From positions 1,291,156 through 1,355,155 of the forward strand of contig LLKB01000001.1 of the NCBI GenBank assembly GCA_001414325.1: 64,000 nucleotides of DNA. The letters run 5' to 3'. The translations under genes and the position numbers were made by a program. The notes under the pieces are model-generated. The model was not told the origin of the DNA and made no database searches. It saw only the letters and a list, made by a program, of their open reading frames with translations. Source of the DNA: Butyribacter intestini. GTDB taxonomy: Bacteria; Bacillota; Clostridia; Lachnospirales; Lachnospiraceae. Positions 11,434 to 19,475 of this stretch are shown here, piece by piece. Each line of letters opens with the position of its first letter. Position 1 is the first letter of the stretch.

Positions 11434-11555
11434 CTATATTTGATTTCTACAAATCACTTTAATTTTATTGTGTCAAATTCTATTGTTTTAAATCTTTTTA
11501 TTTGAAATAAGATTATATCTTATAACTGATATTTTTTAAATAAAATATATTAACC

Positions 11556-11843
11556 TTAATCCTCTACGATTGCTACAATGTCATTCTGACGAACTACGAT
11601 AAACTCCTCATCTCCGAGTTTAACTTCTGTACCTGCATATTTAGAATAGATAACCTTATCTCCTACACTAACCTGCATCTTAACTTCTTTACCGTCAACA
11701 ACTCCTCCCGGACCAACGGCAATTACTTCTGCCTGCTGTGGCTTTTCCTGGGCATTTCCCGGTAATACGATACCTGATGCTGTTGTCTCTTCTGCTTCTA
11801 ACTGTTTTAATACAACTTTGTCTCCTAATGGTGATAATTTCAT
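11556..11843 (-). CDS. groES: 10 kDa co-chaperonin GroES
   Basis: Heptameric lid of the GroEL chamber. The 95-residue protein starts MKLSPLGDKVVLKQLEAEE and shows the mobile loop TTASGIVLPGNA and the conserved GDKVIYSKYAGTEVK. Full normal length. A strong AAGGAGGATAT site precedes the ATG. The upstream promoter carries a CIRCE element, so HrcA repression and heat induction are expected for groES-groL. Confidence 0.99.
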   Translation of the reverse strand: MKLSPLGDKVVLKQLEAEETTASGIVLPGNAQEKPQQAEVIAVGPGGVVDGKEVKMQVSVGDKVIYSKYAGTEVKLGDEEFIVVRQNDIVAIVED

Positions 11844-11873
11844 GTCTATATCCTCCTTACGCTTCTTAGTTTA

Positions 11874-11900
11874 CTAGCACTCACTTACTCCGAGTGCTAA
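11874..11900. promoter_or_regulatory. CIRCE operator (HrcA binding site)
   Basis: TAGCACTC, 9 bases, then GAGTGCTA: this matches the CIRCE consensus TTAGCACTC-N9-GAGTGCTAA with only the outermost base of the left arm differing. It sits between the groES promoter and the start codon. Confidence 0.95.
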
Positions 11901-11910
11901 CCATAGTTTT

Positions 11911-11939
11911 AATATATTTCATTTAATGATATTCTGCAA
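11911..11939 (-). promoter_or_regulatory. Sigma-A promoter of groESL
   Basis: On the minus strand TTGCAG (11934-11939) and TATATT (11911-11916) are spaced by 17 bases. The CIRCE element begins 10 bases after the -10 box, so repressor binding would overlap the transcription start. Confidence 0.75.
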
Positions 11940-12196
11940 TATTATTCATTATGAAAAAACAGCCTATTTTCCTATAATTCTCATCTTTTCTCTTATTTTC
12001 TCTTTTTTACTCACTTTTAAATTTTTTATATTTATTTTCACAATTTTAAACTTTTGGCATTTAAAATTTACCTATATCTGCATCAAAGCAGTCATAGCGA
12101 AAATAATTGGAACAATAATGTTTTTTGACAGCCGAACCTATATATAATATAATTTTTTAAGAAACACAATTAAATCAGACACCTATGGAGGTCACA

Positions 12197-12913
12197 ATGA
12201 AAGAACAGCTTTATACTATACCTGTCAATGATGCATTTAACGAACCATGTGAATGTCCTCTCTGCAAGATATATGACAATCTCGAACAGGAATCAATTGA
12301 TTTTATGTTAGGGCCAAGCTATATGGAAGACGACATACGAATGGAGACAAACAAAACCGGATTTTGCACAAAACACATAAAACAACTCTACGACAGACAA
12401 AACCGTCTTGGTATCGCTCTTATGCTGCATACACATATGAAACATACCGGTGAACATATTGAGAAAATGGCAAAATCATGCAATTCTTCCAAAAAAAGTC
12501 TGTTTGGCAAAAAAGAAAAATCACCGCTTATTGATTATATTAAAGAAATTGAAAATTCATGCTATATATGTAACCGTATAGAAAATGTATTTGACAGATA
12601 TATAAAGACAGTCATACACTGCTACACACATGATGATGATTTCAAAAAGAAATTTAATGAATCTAAAGGCTTTTGCACAAAACATTATGGTATGCTATAT
12701 GAATATGCCGAAAAAACATTAAACTCTTCAGCTTTAAATAATTTTATATCAGACTTAAATGATATATACATAAATAATTTTAAGCGTGTGACAGATGAGC
12801 TCGAATGGTTTATCGATAAATTTGACTATAAAAATGAAAATGAGCCCTGGAAAAATTCCAAAGATGCCATTCAAAGAAGTATATTAAAAACAAATGGACT
12901 TTTCATAGAATAG
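12197..12913 (+). CDS. DUF6062-type cysteine-rich protein of unknown function
   Basis: The 238-residue soluble protein begins KEQLYTIPVNDAF, followed by CECPLC near residue 20. Later it has FCTKH twice (near residues 55 and 155) and CYIC near residue 122. The paired CxxC and Cys/His motifs look like two related zinc-binding halves, but metal binding is inference. From memory the start of the protein matches DUF6062, a Clostridia family without a known role. The ATG at 12197 is chosen because GGAGGT lies 4 bases before it; an in-frame ATG at 12185 has no such site. It is a single plus-strand gene between groES and the DUF2225 gene. Confidence 0.85.
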   Translation: MKEQLYTIPVNDAFNEPCECPLCKIYDNLEQESIDFMLGPSYMEDDIRMETNKTGFCTKHIKQLYDRQNRLGIALMLHTHMKHTGEHIEKMAKSCNSSKKSLFGKKEKSPLIDYIKEIENSCYICNRIENVFDRYIKTVIHCYTHDDDFKKKFNESKGFCTKHYGMLYEYAEKTLNSSALNNFISDLNDIYINNFKRVTDELEWFIDKFDYKNENEPWKNSKDAIQRSILKTNGLFIE

Positions 12914-13017
12914 ACTATTTAAAAATATACCATTAACAATCTGTTTTAAAATCTTTTATGCTATAAACAAAAAACAAACCGGAACAGCCACACAGAATAA
13001 AAAATCATCAGAACAAC

Positions 13018-13049
13018 AAAGAGACAGAATTTAAAATTCTGTCTCTTTT
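13018..13049. terminator. Bidirectional terminator between the DUF6062 and DUF2225 genes
   Basis: AAAGAGACAGAATTT and AAATTCTGTCTCTTT form a long uninterrupted stem with almost no loop, flanked by A and T runs, between two converging genes. Confidence 0.88.
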
Positions 13050-13054
13050 ATCAT

Positions 13055-13924
13055 TTAGCTGATACCGGCTTTCTTCTTGTCTTCGTTAAGAAGCTCCTTA
13101 ATATCTCTTGCCTTATTTTTAATTCTCTCATTTGCATTGCGTGAAGTGAGCACTTTTGATATCCATCTTCCTGATTCTTCATATTTGCCCGTTCTTCTTG
13201 CAAGCTCGGCAACAAGGAAAGTAACCGTCATTTCATCCATACCGCACATAGGAAATGACTCTCTTGAAAATGCTGTCATAAATCCATCATAAGCCTTAGA
13301 AAGAAGTTCTGTTTCCTCTTTTTTAAGCTCTTTTATAGTCTTATCATAGTCCTTTGTCTCTTTTGGAAGAGTCTCTGCTTTTCCTCTGTAGAGCCATGCC
13401 ATTTTAAGACAGGTATATGCTTTCTCACTGTTCTTTGCCTTTTTCACTATCGCATTTGCGAGAGCAAGCTGATGACGAAGTATCGCATCATCATATGTGT
13501 ATGTACTTCCCGTTTTCGGAAGTCCGCTGAAATTTTTACTTATATTTTCACGAATAAGTTTCGCCTGTGCCGGCATCATAAATTTAAAGAAACGGCTTAA
13601 TGATGCATATCCGCACTCAGGACACACAAGTGCATCATATTTAAGCGAATCTACAAGCTGATATTTAGGTCTGAGATCAGTATCCGCAGATAAAAGCTTA
13701 ACTTTTCCGGTTCTTATCATTTTTGAATGAAATTCATTGTCACATACCGGACATGTATATGATTTATCAAACAGCAGATCTTCTTCTGTCACCTTATGTT
13801 TTTGTGTAGCCGCTGTACCCGGCTGCCCTGGCTTTGCAGCATTTTTCTTGGAATCTTCTTCAAATATTTCAAGCTTGTCAAGCTTTCCAAGTCCAATTTT
13901 CTCTAATCCGGAAAATAATCCCAT
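13055..13924 (-). CDS. DUF2225 family protein
   Basis: The 289-residue protein has a Cys-rich module: YTCPVCDNEF near residue 56 and LVCPECGYASLSRFF near residue 99, typical of DUF2225. The rest is mostly helical and resembles a TPR-like region (KNSEKAYTCLKMAWLYR). The function is unknown. It follows glnS by 12 bases and is probably on the same transcript. The shared zinc-ribbon style with the neighbouring DUF6062 protein is notable, but a functional link is not shown. Confidence 0.87.
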   Translation of the reverse strand: MGLFSGLEKIGLGKLDKLEIFEEDSKKNAAKPGQPGTAATQKHKVTEEDLLFDKSYTCPVCDNEFHSKMIRTGKVKLLSADTDLRPKYQLVDSLKYDALVCPECGYASLSRFFKFMMPAQAKLIRENISKNFSGLPKTGSTYTYDDAILRHQLALANAIVKKAKNSEKAYTCLKMAWLYRGKAETLPKETKDYDKTIKELKKEETELLSKAYDGFMTAFSRESFPMCGMDEMTVTFLVAELARRTGKYEESGRWISKVLTSRNANERIKNKARDIKELLNEDKKKAGIS

Positions 13925-13936
13925 GATAAATCCCCC

Positions 13937-15637
13937 TTACTTTTGTTTGTATGAACTTTTTAATGAAACAATACGATTAAATACCATATGCTCTTTTGTT
14001 GAATCTTTTGAATCAACACAGAAATAACCATGTCTTACAAACTGGAAACTGTCAAGTGCTTCTGCTTCTGCAAGAGCAGGCTCTACATAACAATCATCAA
14101 GAACTGTCAATGAATTTGGATTAACATTAATCGAACCATCTTCATTATACACCCCTTTTTCTTCATCTACAATATTCTCATACAGCCTTATCTCACATTT
14201 TTCCGCTGTTTCAGCACAAACCCAGTGAATCGTACCCTTAACTTTTCTTGCATTAAACCCTGAACCACTCTTTGTCTCCGGGTCATAAGTACAATGTACT
14301 TCCGTGACATTTCCGTCTTCATCAGTCACATAATCCGTACAAGTCACGAAATATGCATTCATAAGACGGACTTCATTGCCTGGATACAGCCTGAAATACT
14401 TTCTAGGAGGTTCAATCTTAAAGTCTTCTCTATCAATATATAAAACTCTGCCAAATGGAACCTTTCTGCTGCCCATCTCAGGATTTTCCTGATTGTTTGA
14501 CACATCGAGATACTCTATTTCATTTTCAGGATAATTTGTAATAACAAGTTTTACAGGATCGAGCACTGCCATCATACGAGGTCTTTTCATCTTTAAGTCC
14601 TCTCTTATACAATACTCAAGCATCGCATAATCAGATGAACTCTGTGCCTTTGATATTCCCGAAAGTTCAATAAACATTCTTATTGACTCCGGTGTAAATC
14701 CACGCCTCTTAAGTGCTGCTATAGATACAAGTCTTGGATCATCCCATCCGTCAACTATTCCATCTTCAACCAGCTTCTTTATATAACGCTTACCTGTCAC
14801 AACATTTGTAAGGTATAATTTTGCAAACTCAATCTGTCTTGGCTTGTTTTCCATGTCGATCTCATTTACTACCCAGTCATACAAAGGTCTGTGATCTTCA
14901 AACTCAAGTGTACATATAGAATGTGTAACTCCCTCAACCGTATCTTCAATAGGATGTGCGAAATCGTACATAGGATAAATGCACCACTTGTCACCTGTTC
15001 TGTGATGACTCATTCTTGCAACACGGTAGATTACGGGATCTCTCATGTTTATATTAGGCGAACTCATATCTATCTTCGCACGAAGTACCTTGCTTCCATC
15101 CTCAAATTCACCGTTTTTCATTCTCTCAAAAAGATCAAGGTTTTCTTCAACCGTTCTGTCTCTATATGGGCTGTTCTTTCCCGGCTCCTTTAATGTTCCA
15201 CGATACTCTCTTATCTCATCTGCTGAGAGATCACATACATACGCCTTTCCTTTCTTGATAAGTTTTACGGCACATTCATACATCATATCAAAATAATCTG
15301 ATGCATAAAAAACATGCTCCATATCAAGATCTCCGCAGATCCATTTAACATCTTCGAGAATTGAATCAACAAATTCTGATTTTTCTTTTGTAGGGTTTGT
15401 ATCATCAAAACGCAGATTAAACTGTCCGCCATATTCTTTTGCAAGGCCTGAATTTAAAATAATAGACTTTGCATGTCCAATGTGAAGATAACCATTTGGT
15501 TCAGGTGGAAATCTTGTTACTACCTTTTTGCAACGTCCCTCCTCAATATCTTTATCTATTATGTTTTCAATAAAATTACGAGATACTGTCTCCTTCTTTT
15601 CCTCTGAATTTTCCTTAATATCAACCGGACTACTCAA
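13937..15637 (-). CDS. glnS: Glutaminyl-tRNA synthetase
   Basis: Charges tRNA-Gln with glutamine directly. The 566-residue protein has the class I HIGH-type motif in [17 protein letters not shown] (near residue 42), the GlnRS-specific [18 protein letters not shown] region, and a C-terminal beta-barrel anticodon-binding part of normal length. The loop corresponding to KMSKS reads [11 protein letters not shown], with Thr-Gly where MS is more usual. The start is a TTG at 15637 with GGAGGAG 7 bases before it; no ATG is available near it. Clostridia often make Gln-tRNA through GatCAB, so glnS in this group is usually read as acquired. Confidence 0.93.
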   Translation of the reverse strand: MSSPVDIKENSEEKKETVSRNFIENIIDKDIEEGRCKKVVTRFPPEPNGYLHIGHAKSIILNSGLAKEYGGQFNLRFDDTNPTKEKSEFVDSILEDVKWICGDLDMEHVFYASDYFDMMYECAVKLIKKGKAYVCDLSADEIREYRGTLKEPGKNSPYRDRTVEENLDLFERMKNGEFEDGSKVLRAKIDMSSPNINMRDPVIYRVARMSHHRTGDKWCIYPMYDFAHPIEDTVEGVTHSICTLEFEDHRPLYDWVVNEIDMENKPRQIEFAKLYLTNVVTGKRYIKKLVEDGIVDGWDDPRLVSIAALKRRGFTPESIRMFIELSGISKAQSSSDYAMLEYCIREDLKMKRPRMMAVLDPVKLVITNYPENEIEYLDVSNNQENPEMGSRKVPFGRVLYIDREDFKIEPPRKYFRLYPGNEVRLMNAYFVTCTDYVTDEDGNVTEVHCTYDPETKSGSGFNARKVKGTIHWVCAETAEKCEIRLYENIVDEEKGVYNEDGSINVNPNSLTVLDDCYVEPALAEAEALDSFQFVRHGYFCVDSKDSTKEHMVFNRIVSLKSSYKQK

Positions 15638-15677
15638 CTGTGTCTCCTCCTTCGATCTTATATCTTATATTTAAAAT

Positions 15678-15796
15678 ACTGTTACCTCTCACATTATCGT
15701 GCAGCGATAACAAAATACTGTCCTATATTCTAACATAAAATTTACAAATATTAAAGTATTTTTTATTTTTCGCTTTTTAATGGTAACAGTTCAGCC
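15678..15796. repeat. Palindromic element sharing a 14-mer with the element at 52.2-52.4 kb
   Basis: ACTGTTACC (15678-15686) and GGTAACAGT (15782-15790) form 9-bp outer arms, with an inner hairpin TTATCG/CGATAA (15694-15699 and 15705-15710). The right end reads GTAACAGTTCAGCC (15783-15796), identical to both arms of the element at 52207-52389. It occupies the glnS upstream region. Confidence 0.55.
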
Positions 15797-15830
15797 TTTT
15801 ATTTTAATTGTAATATTTCTATACTTTCAA

Positions 15831-15862
15831 AAAAGACATATCAATATCATGACATGTCTTTT
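15831..15862 (-). terminator. Terminator of the SleB-like gene
   Basis: On the minus strand AAAAGACAT and ATGTCTTTT form a 9-bp stem followed by T residues, just after the stop of the hydrolase gene. Confidence 0.75.
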
Positions 15863-15876
15863 GTATTCTTAATATA

Positions 15877-16539
15877 TTATTTAAATTTATGACCACCAAG
15901 TTTCATTCTGGCACCTGCAAGATATACACTGAAGAAATGAAAACTTTTCATATTCTTTGTCTTTCCTCTGTAAAGGATAGTTTTCTGTCCCTGTAAAACT
16001 CTTTTTGCAGCACTTATACAGCTTTTCCACTGCTTTGAACCTGTTCTTTTTGCATCATACTGTTTTAATCTTTTTTTAAGCGAACCATTTCTTACCGGCG
16101 AAAACTGTCCTTTCTGATAAATAACACCTTTTATGCTGTTTGGAAATGACTTTGAACTTACTCTGTTCATTACCACGATACCAACTGCAACTTTTCCCTG
16201 ATAAGGCTCTGAACCTGCCTCACAGTTAATTATGCTTGCCATAAGTCTTAAATCAGATTTTGAATATTTTTTCTTTTTTCTTTTCTTAGTTGTTTTTTTA
16301 GCCTTTGTTGTCTTTTTATTTGAAGCCTTTGTATCTGATTTGTCTGATATACTTGAAGATGTTGCAACAGACTGAACTACAGTAGTTTCTTCTATATTTA
16401 CATTTTCAGATTTGAGTATCATGCCCTCAATCTGGGTATCTGCTGTCTCATTGGCTGATGCATATGAAGAACCGGCTGTGAATGATGTCATAAATAATGA
16501 TACTGCCATGACCATCACAGCGACTTTCTTGAATCTCAT
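15877..16539 (-). CDS. Cell wall hydrolase, SleB/CwlJ type
   Basis: A secreted 220-residue protein. It has a signal peptide (about residues 1-26, ending SSYASA), a Ser/Thr/Lys-rich linker with a very basic stretch (KKTTKKRKKKKYSK), and a C-terminal Hydrolase_2 domain: LMASIINCEAGSEPYQGKVA with the catalytic Glu, then VVMNRVSSKSFPNSIKGVIY and GQFSPV. The family cleaves peptidoglycan, with members in spore cortex lysis and in vegetative wall turnover; which applies here is not decided. The ATG at 16539 follows TTAGGAGGTTATAT; an earlier in-frame ATG has no such site. Confidence 0.9.
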   Translation of the reverse strand: MRFKKVAVMVMAVSLFMTSFTAGSSYASANETADTQIEGMILKSENVNIEETTVVQSVATSSSISDKSDTKASNKKTTKAKKTTKKRKKKKYSKSDLRLMASIINCEAGSEPYQGKVAVGIVVMNRVSSKSFPNSIKGVIYQKGQFSPVRNGSLKKRLKQYDAKRTGSKQWKSCISAAKRVLQGQKTILYRGKTKNMKSFHFFSVYLAGARMKLGGHKFK

Positions 16540-16727
16540 AAAATATAACCTCCTAAATGTTATAATTGCTTTAATGCAATGCAATATTTTTTAAACCTTT
16601 GCTTAACAATTATGTAACAATTATAACACAGATTTTAAAAAATGCAACCCCCCTAACACAAAATTTTAAATCCACACCTATTATCCCCTAATAGTTATTG
16701 TATATTCTGTATGTTTTTGCATTAAAA

Positions 16728-16771
16728 AAGAGTGTAAATTTTGTCATTTTTCGACAATTTTTACACTCTTT
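16728..16771 (-). terminator. Strong terminator after hisA
   Basis: AAAGAGTGTAAA with TTTACACTCTTT plus an inner TTGTC/GACAA form a stem of about 18 bp with a short loop, flanked by A and T runs on both strands. It ends the hisA transcript. Confidence 0.88.
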
Positions 16772-16836
16772 ATTTTGTTTATATTTATTTTGATATTTCG
16801 CATTTAAAATTTATTACAAAATTGTTACGCCATTTC

Positions 16837-17610
16837 TTACACATTGCACATCTTAAGATTTGCATATTTTATTTTTCCGCCAAAGAGATCAAGTGCACTT
16901 CCTATTGTAAAATCAACCCTGCCATTTCCCTTTTCCCTGATAAATGAAATATCTTTCATTGAATGTATTCCACCTGCATATGTCACAGCTTTGTCCTCGA
17001 GTTTTCCAAGTGTTTCTACAACATTTTTTTCAATACCCGATGATTTTCCTTCGACATCAACAGCATGAACAAGAAACTCATCACAATAACTTCCAAGTTT
17101 CTCTAGAAGTTCGCTATCAAATTTTTCTTTTGTCATCTTCTGCCATCTGTCAGTGACTACATAATAATCATTGCCATCAGAACGGCAGCTAAGATCCAGT
17201 ACAAGTCTTTCTTTTCCCACTAAATGAGATAGATTTTTCAATCTGTCATAGTCTATAATACCATCTCTAAATACATAAGATGTCACGATAACATGGGAGG
17301 CTCCCATATCCAGATATTTTTCTGCATTATCAGTATTTACTCCACCGCCTATCTGCATTCCTCCAGGATATGCTGCCAATGCAAGTTTTGCCTGTTCTAT
17401 ATCTTCATTATAATATGTACTTCCTGCCGGGTTTAATATAATTATATGCCCGCCTTTAAATCCATCTTTCTTATACATATTGGCATAAAAATCCGCTTTT
17501 TTTTCAGAGACAAAATTATTTTTTGCCTGATTTTCGTTGTCAGTCAGCGAACCTCCAACTATCTGCTTTACACATCCGTTATGAATATCTATACACGGTC
17601 TGAACTTCAT
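16837..17610 (-). CDS. hisA: Eukaryotic-type HisA (ProFAR isomerase)
   Basis: This isomerase (phosphoribosylformimino-5-aminoimidazole carboxamide ribotide isomerase) acts in histidine synthesis. The 257-residue TIM-barrel protein matches the His6-like eukaryotic branch rather than the usual bacterial HisA: FRPCIDIHNGCVKQIVGGSL at the start, then VIVTSYVFRDG, LVLDLSCR, DEFLVHAVDVEG, and VDFTIGSALDLFGG near the end, each with a close counterpart in yeast His6. The ATG at 17610 follows GGAGGAATCAGG; an upstream in-frame start is unsupported. No other his gene is nearby. It follows the MltG-like gene by about 56 bases. Confidence 0.9.
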   Translation of the reverse strand: MKFRPCIDIHNGCVKQIVGGSLTDNENQAKNNFVSEKKADFYANMYKKDGFKGGHIIILNPAGSTYYNEDIEQAKLALAAYPGGMQIGGGVNTDNAEKYLDMGASHVIVTSYVFRDGIIDYDRLKNLSHLVGKERLVLDLSCRSDGNDYYVVTDRWQKMTKEKFDSELLEKLGSYCDEFLVHAVDVEGKSSGIEKNVVETLGKLEDKAVTYAGGIHSMKDISFIREKGNGRVDFTIGSALDLFGGKIKYANLKMCNV

Positions 17611-17666
17611 CCTGATTCCTCCATTTTTACTGCACTGCGGCAAAAACAAAAATATTTATATTCACA

Positions 17667-18248
17667 CTATTTTTTGCTGCCTGACTTTTTCTGTTTAGTT
17701 ATCATCTTGGCTATCTCACTAAAATCCTCATCCTCTTCAAACTGATACTCGCCAGCCCTTATCTTTCCGGCATAATCATTGTCTTTCATATAATCGACAA
17801 ACTTATCTGAATCGTCTATAACTCCTTCTTTTTCAAGTTTATCTGCGACTTTCTTTGCCCAGTCTCCGCTATTTATTGTCAGATTTTTCTTTTCATTTTC
17901 CATATCCTGCTCTAACTTTTTCTTTTCACTTTTAAACTTGTCTGTATCACTGCTCTTTTTTGAAGCCTTAGATGATGCTTTTGGTGTATTTTTAATATTG
18001 TTATCCTGCTTATCTGCATCTTCGCTACTTGACTTGCTGTCATTTCCACCTGATACTGAGGAACCTGTTGCCGGTACTTTTGTATCTAATACACTTTTAT
18101 TGCCGCTCGTGCTAAAAGTCATACCAAGCTTTCTCGCTCTTGATATAACTGCCGAATCAGATGTCCGTATAAGACATGATATTCCAAGGATAACAGCAAC
18201 AAACAAAACTCCTGTTCCAAAACCTCTTATAAATGATTTTTTATCCAT
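17667..18248 (-). CDS. Membrane-anchored MltG/YceG-like LysM-type domain protein without a lytic domain
   Basis: A 193-residue protein with one N-terminal membrane segment (about residues 9-27), a long Ser/Lys/Asp-rich linker, and a C-terminal domain: NSGDWAKKVADKLEKEGVI, then DKFVDYMKDNDY and KIRAGEYQFEED. This is the pattern of the LysM-like first domain of MltG (residence site, gap, F..Y, G.Y). The catalytic lytic transglycosylase domain of MltG is absent. The ATG at 18248 follows GGAGAGATAAA. It lies between the fla operon end and hisA. A peptidoglycan-binding or regulatory role is inference. Confidence 0.75.
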   Translation of the reverse strand: MDKKSFIRGFGTGVLFVAVILGISCLIRTSDSAVISRARKLGMTFSTSGNKSVLDTKVPATGSSVSGGNDSKSSSEDADKQDNNIKNTPKASSKASKKSSDTDKFKSEKKKLEQDMENEKKNLTINSGDWAKKVADKLEKEGVIDDSDKFVDYMKDNDYAGKIRAGEYQFEEDEDFSEIAKMITKQKKSGSKK

Positions 18249-18362
18249 TTTATCTCTCCATTTCATTACCTGTCAATCTATCGCAGCCGTCCACATACAC
18301 TATAACTATACAACCGCCATTTATTACTGTTCCCCCCACGGTGCAGCCAGAATAATCTGACA

Positions 18363-19097
18363 TTATCTTGCGTTATATAGGTCTACAACAAGTTTTACCT
18401 CTCCCTGTCCGATTGAAAGCATCTTTGATATTTCCAATATACTTATTCCTTTTTTATACAATGCAATAATCTCACTATTTGAATTTGAAGAATTATCATT
18501 TCTTTTATTTCCGTCATAATAAGTATTTTCTTCTTCAGAATATCCTCCGTCCGATGTCTCGGTAATCTCAGCTATTGCCTTTGCTTCATCATCATCAAGC
18601 ACTGATGAAAATGCCTCATTTGATTTCTCATCTTCACCTGTATTCCTTACATTTTCAACCTCAATCTGCCTAATGGCACTGTCAACATCCGACAACTGTT
18701 TCTTTACTTCCTGATATGTCTTAGCTGCTTCATCACGAAGACCTGCATTTGTTGTATCTACGCTGTGAACAAGCTTCTGTATCTCTTTTTCCTTTTCCGT
18801 CAGCATATTGTATAAGAAAACAGTTTCTTCATGATTTTTTTCTATTTTATCAAAAACCTCTTTTGAATACTCATTAAATCCCATTATCTTGTCATTTGAA
18901 ATCTGACTGAATTTTTCATCTGCTTTCGTTATGATGTAGTCTTCTGTTTCTTTAACGGCATCCTTTATCTTTTCTTCGAGTTCTTCTGCATCTATATTAC
19001 TCTTTGTATTATCTGTTTCCTTTTCATCTGACAGACGAAAACTTGCAATAACTGCTGCTATACCAATTATGAGCATTATTATTTCTATTGCGATCAT
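18363..19097 (-). CDS. SwrB-like / DUF6115-type membrane protein at the end of the fla operon
   Basis: A 244-residue protein: an N-terminal membrane segment (residues 1-20), a long coiled-coil region (about 35-150), an acidic Ser/Asn-rich linker, and a C-terminal small helix-turn-helix-like end, IIALYKKGISILEISKMLSI followed by GQGEVKLVVDLY. This architecture and its place after sigD match Bacillus SwrB, which stimulates type III export and swarming. From memory the C-terminus fits DUF6115. Sequence identity to SwrB would be low, so homology is inferred from layout, position and the short C-terminal motif. Confidence 0.7.
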   Translation of the reverse strand: MIAIEIIMLIIGIAAVIASFRLSDEKETDNTKSNIDAEELEEKIKDAVKETEDYIITKADEKFSQISNDKIMGFNEYSKEVFDKIEKNHEETVFLYNMLTEKEKEIQKLVHSVDTTNAGLRDEAAKTYQEVKKQLSDVDSAIRQIEVENVRNTGEDEKSNEAFSSVLDDDEAKAIAEITETSDGGYSEEENTYYDGNKRNDNSSNSNSEIIALYKKGISILEISKMLSIGQGEVKLVVDLYNAR

Positions 19098-19121
19098 TTT
19101 ACTTTTATCCTCATTTCTTTA

Positions 19122-19439
19122 TCATATCTTTATATCAAATAATCCACCCTCTGTCGGGTTAAGATTTTTAACCTTGTCTTTTTCGGAAGATTTTTTATTT
19201 TTTCCGTTGCTATTCTTCCCGTATTTTCCTTTTCCTCCACCCTCTTCATCATTCTTTAATTCGTCATTATTAACATTTCGTCTCGCTATTGCAGTTTTTG
19301 TTTCTTTCTGCACAGTCTGTTCAAACATTGCCGCCGTCTGCTGATTCTCAACATCCTGTTTTATATGCTCCGACTGTTGAATCTGTGAAATTTCCTGCGA
19401 TTTTGGTGGCATTGTTATATAATCTACCGTCAATGACAT
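19122..19439 (-). CDS. Small uncharacterised protein in the fla operon
   Basis: A 105-residue hydrophilic protein starting MSLTVDYITMPPKSQEISQI, with Gln/Glu-rich helix in the middle (AAMFEQTVQKETKTAIARR) and a Gly/Lys/Asn-rich disordered tail ending GGLFDIKI. No signal peptide or membrane segment. The ATG at 19439 follows AGGGGTGATTTCA. It sits between the DUF342 gene and the SwrB-like gene with short gaps, so it is likely translated with them. I do not recognise a named family; the position suggests a lineage-specific motility accessory. Confidence 0.65.
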   Translation of the reverse strand: MSLTVDYITMPPKSQEISQIQQSEHIKQDVENQQTAAMFEQTVQKETKTAIARRNVNNDELKNDEEGGGKGKYGKNSNGKNKKSSEKDKVKNLNPTEGGLFDIKI

Positions 19440-19475
19440 TGAAATCACCCCTTTCAGCTTTATAAAATTTCTTTT

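Noticed and set aside
11556-11900. Possible riboswitch or T-box before groES
   Set aside because: The only structure is the CIRCE dyad, which explains the signal fully.
11926-12147. A 73-codon plus-strand open frame in the gap between groES and the DUF6062 gene
   Set aside because: Its composition is Phe/Ile/Leu-rich as expected from AT-rich noncoding DNA, it overlaps the groESL promoter, and no binding site precedes it.
15638-15720. T-box leader for glnS
   Set aside because: No T-box sequence (AGGGTGG-type) or specifier hairpin could be seen; the structure here belongs to the palindromic element.
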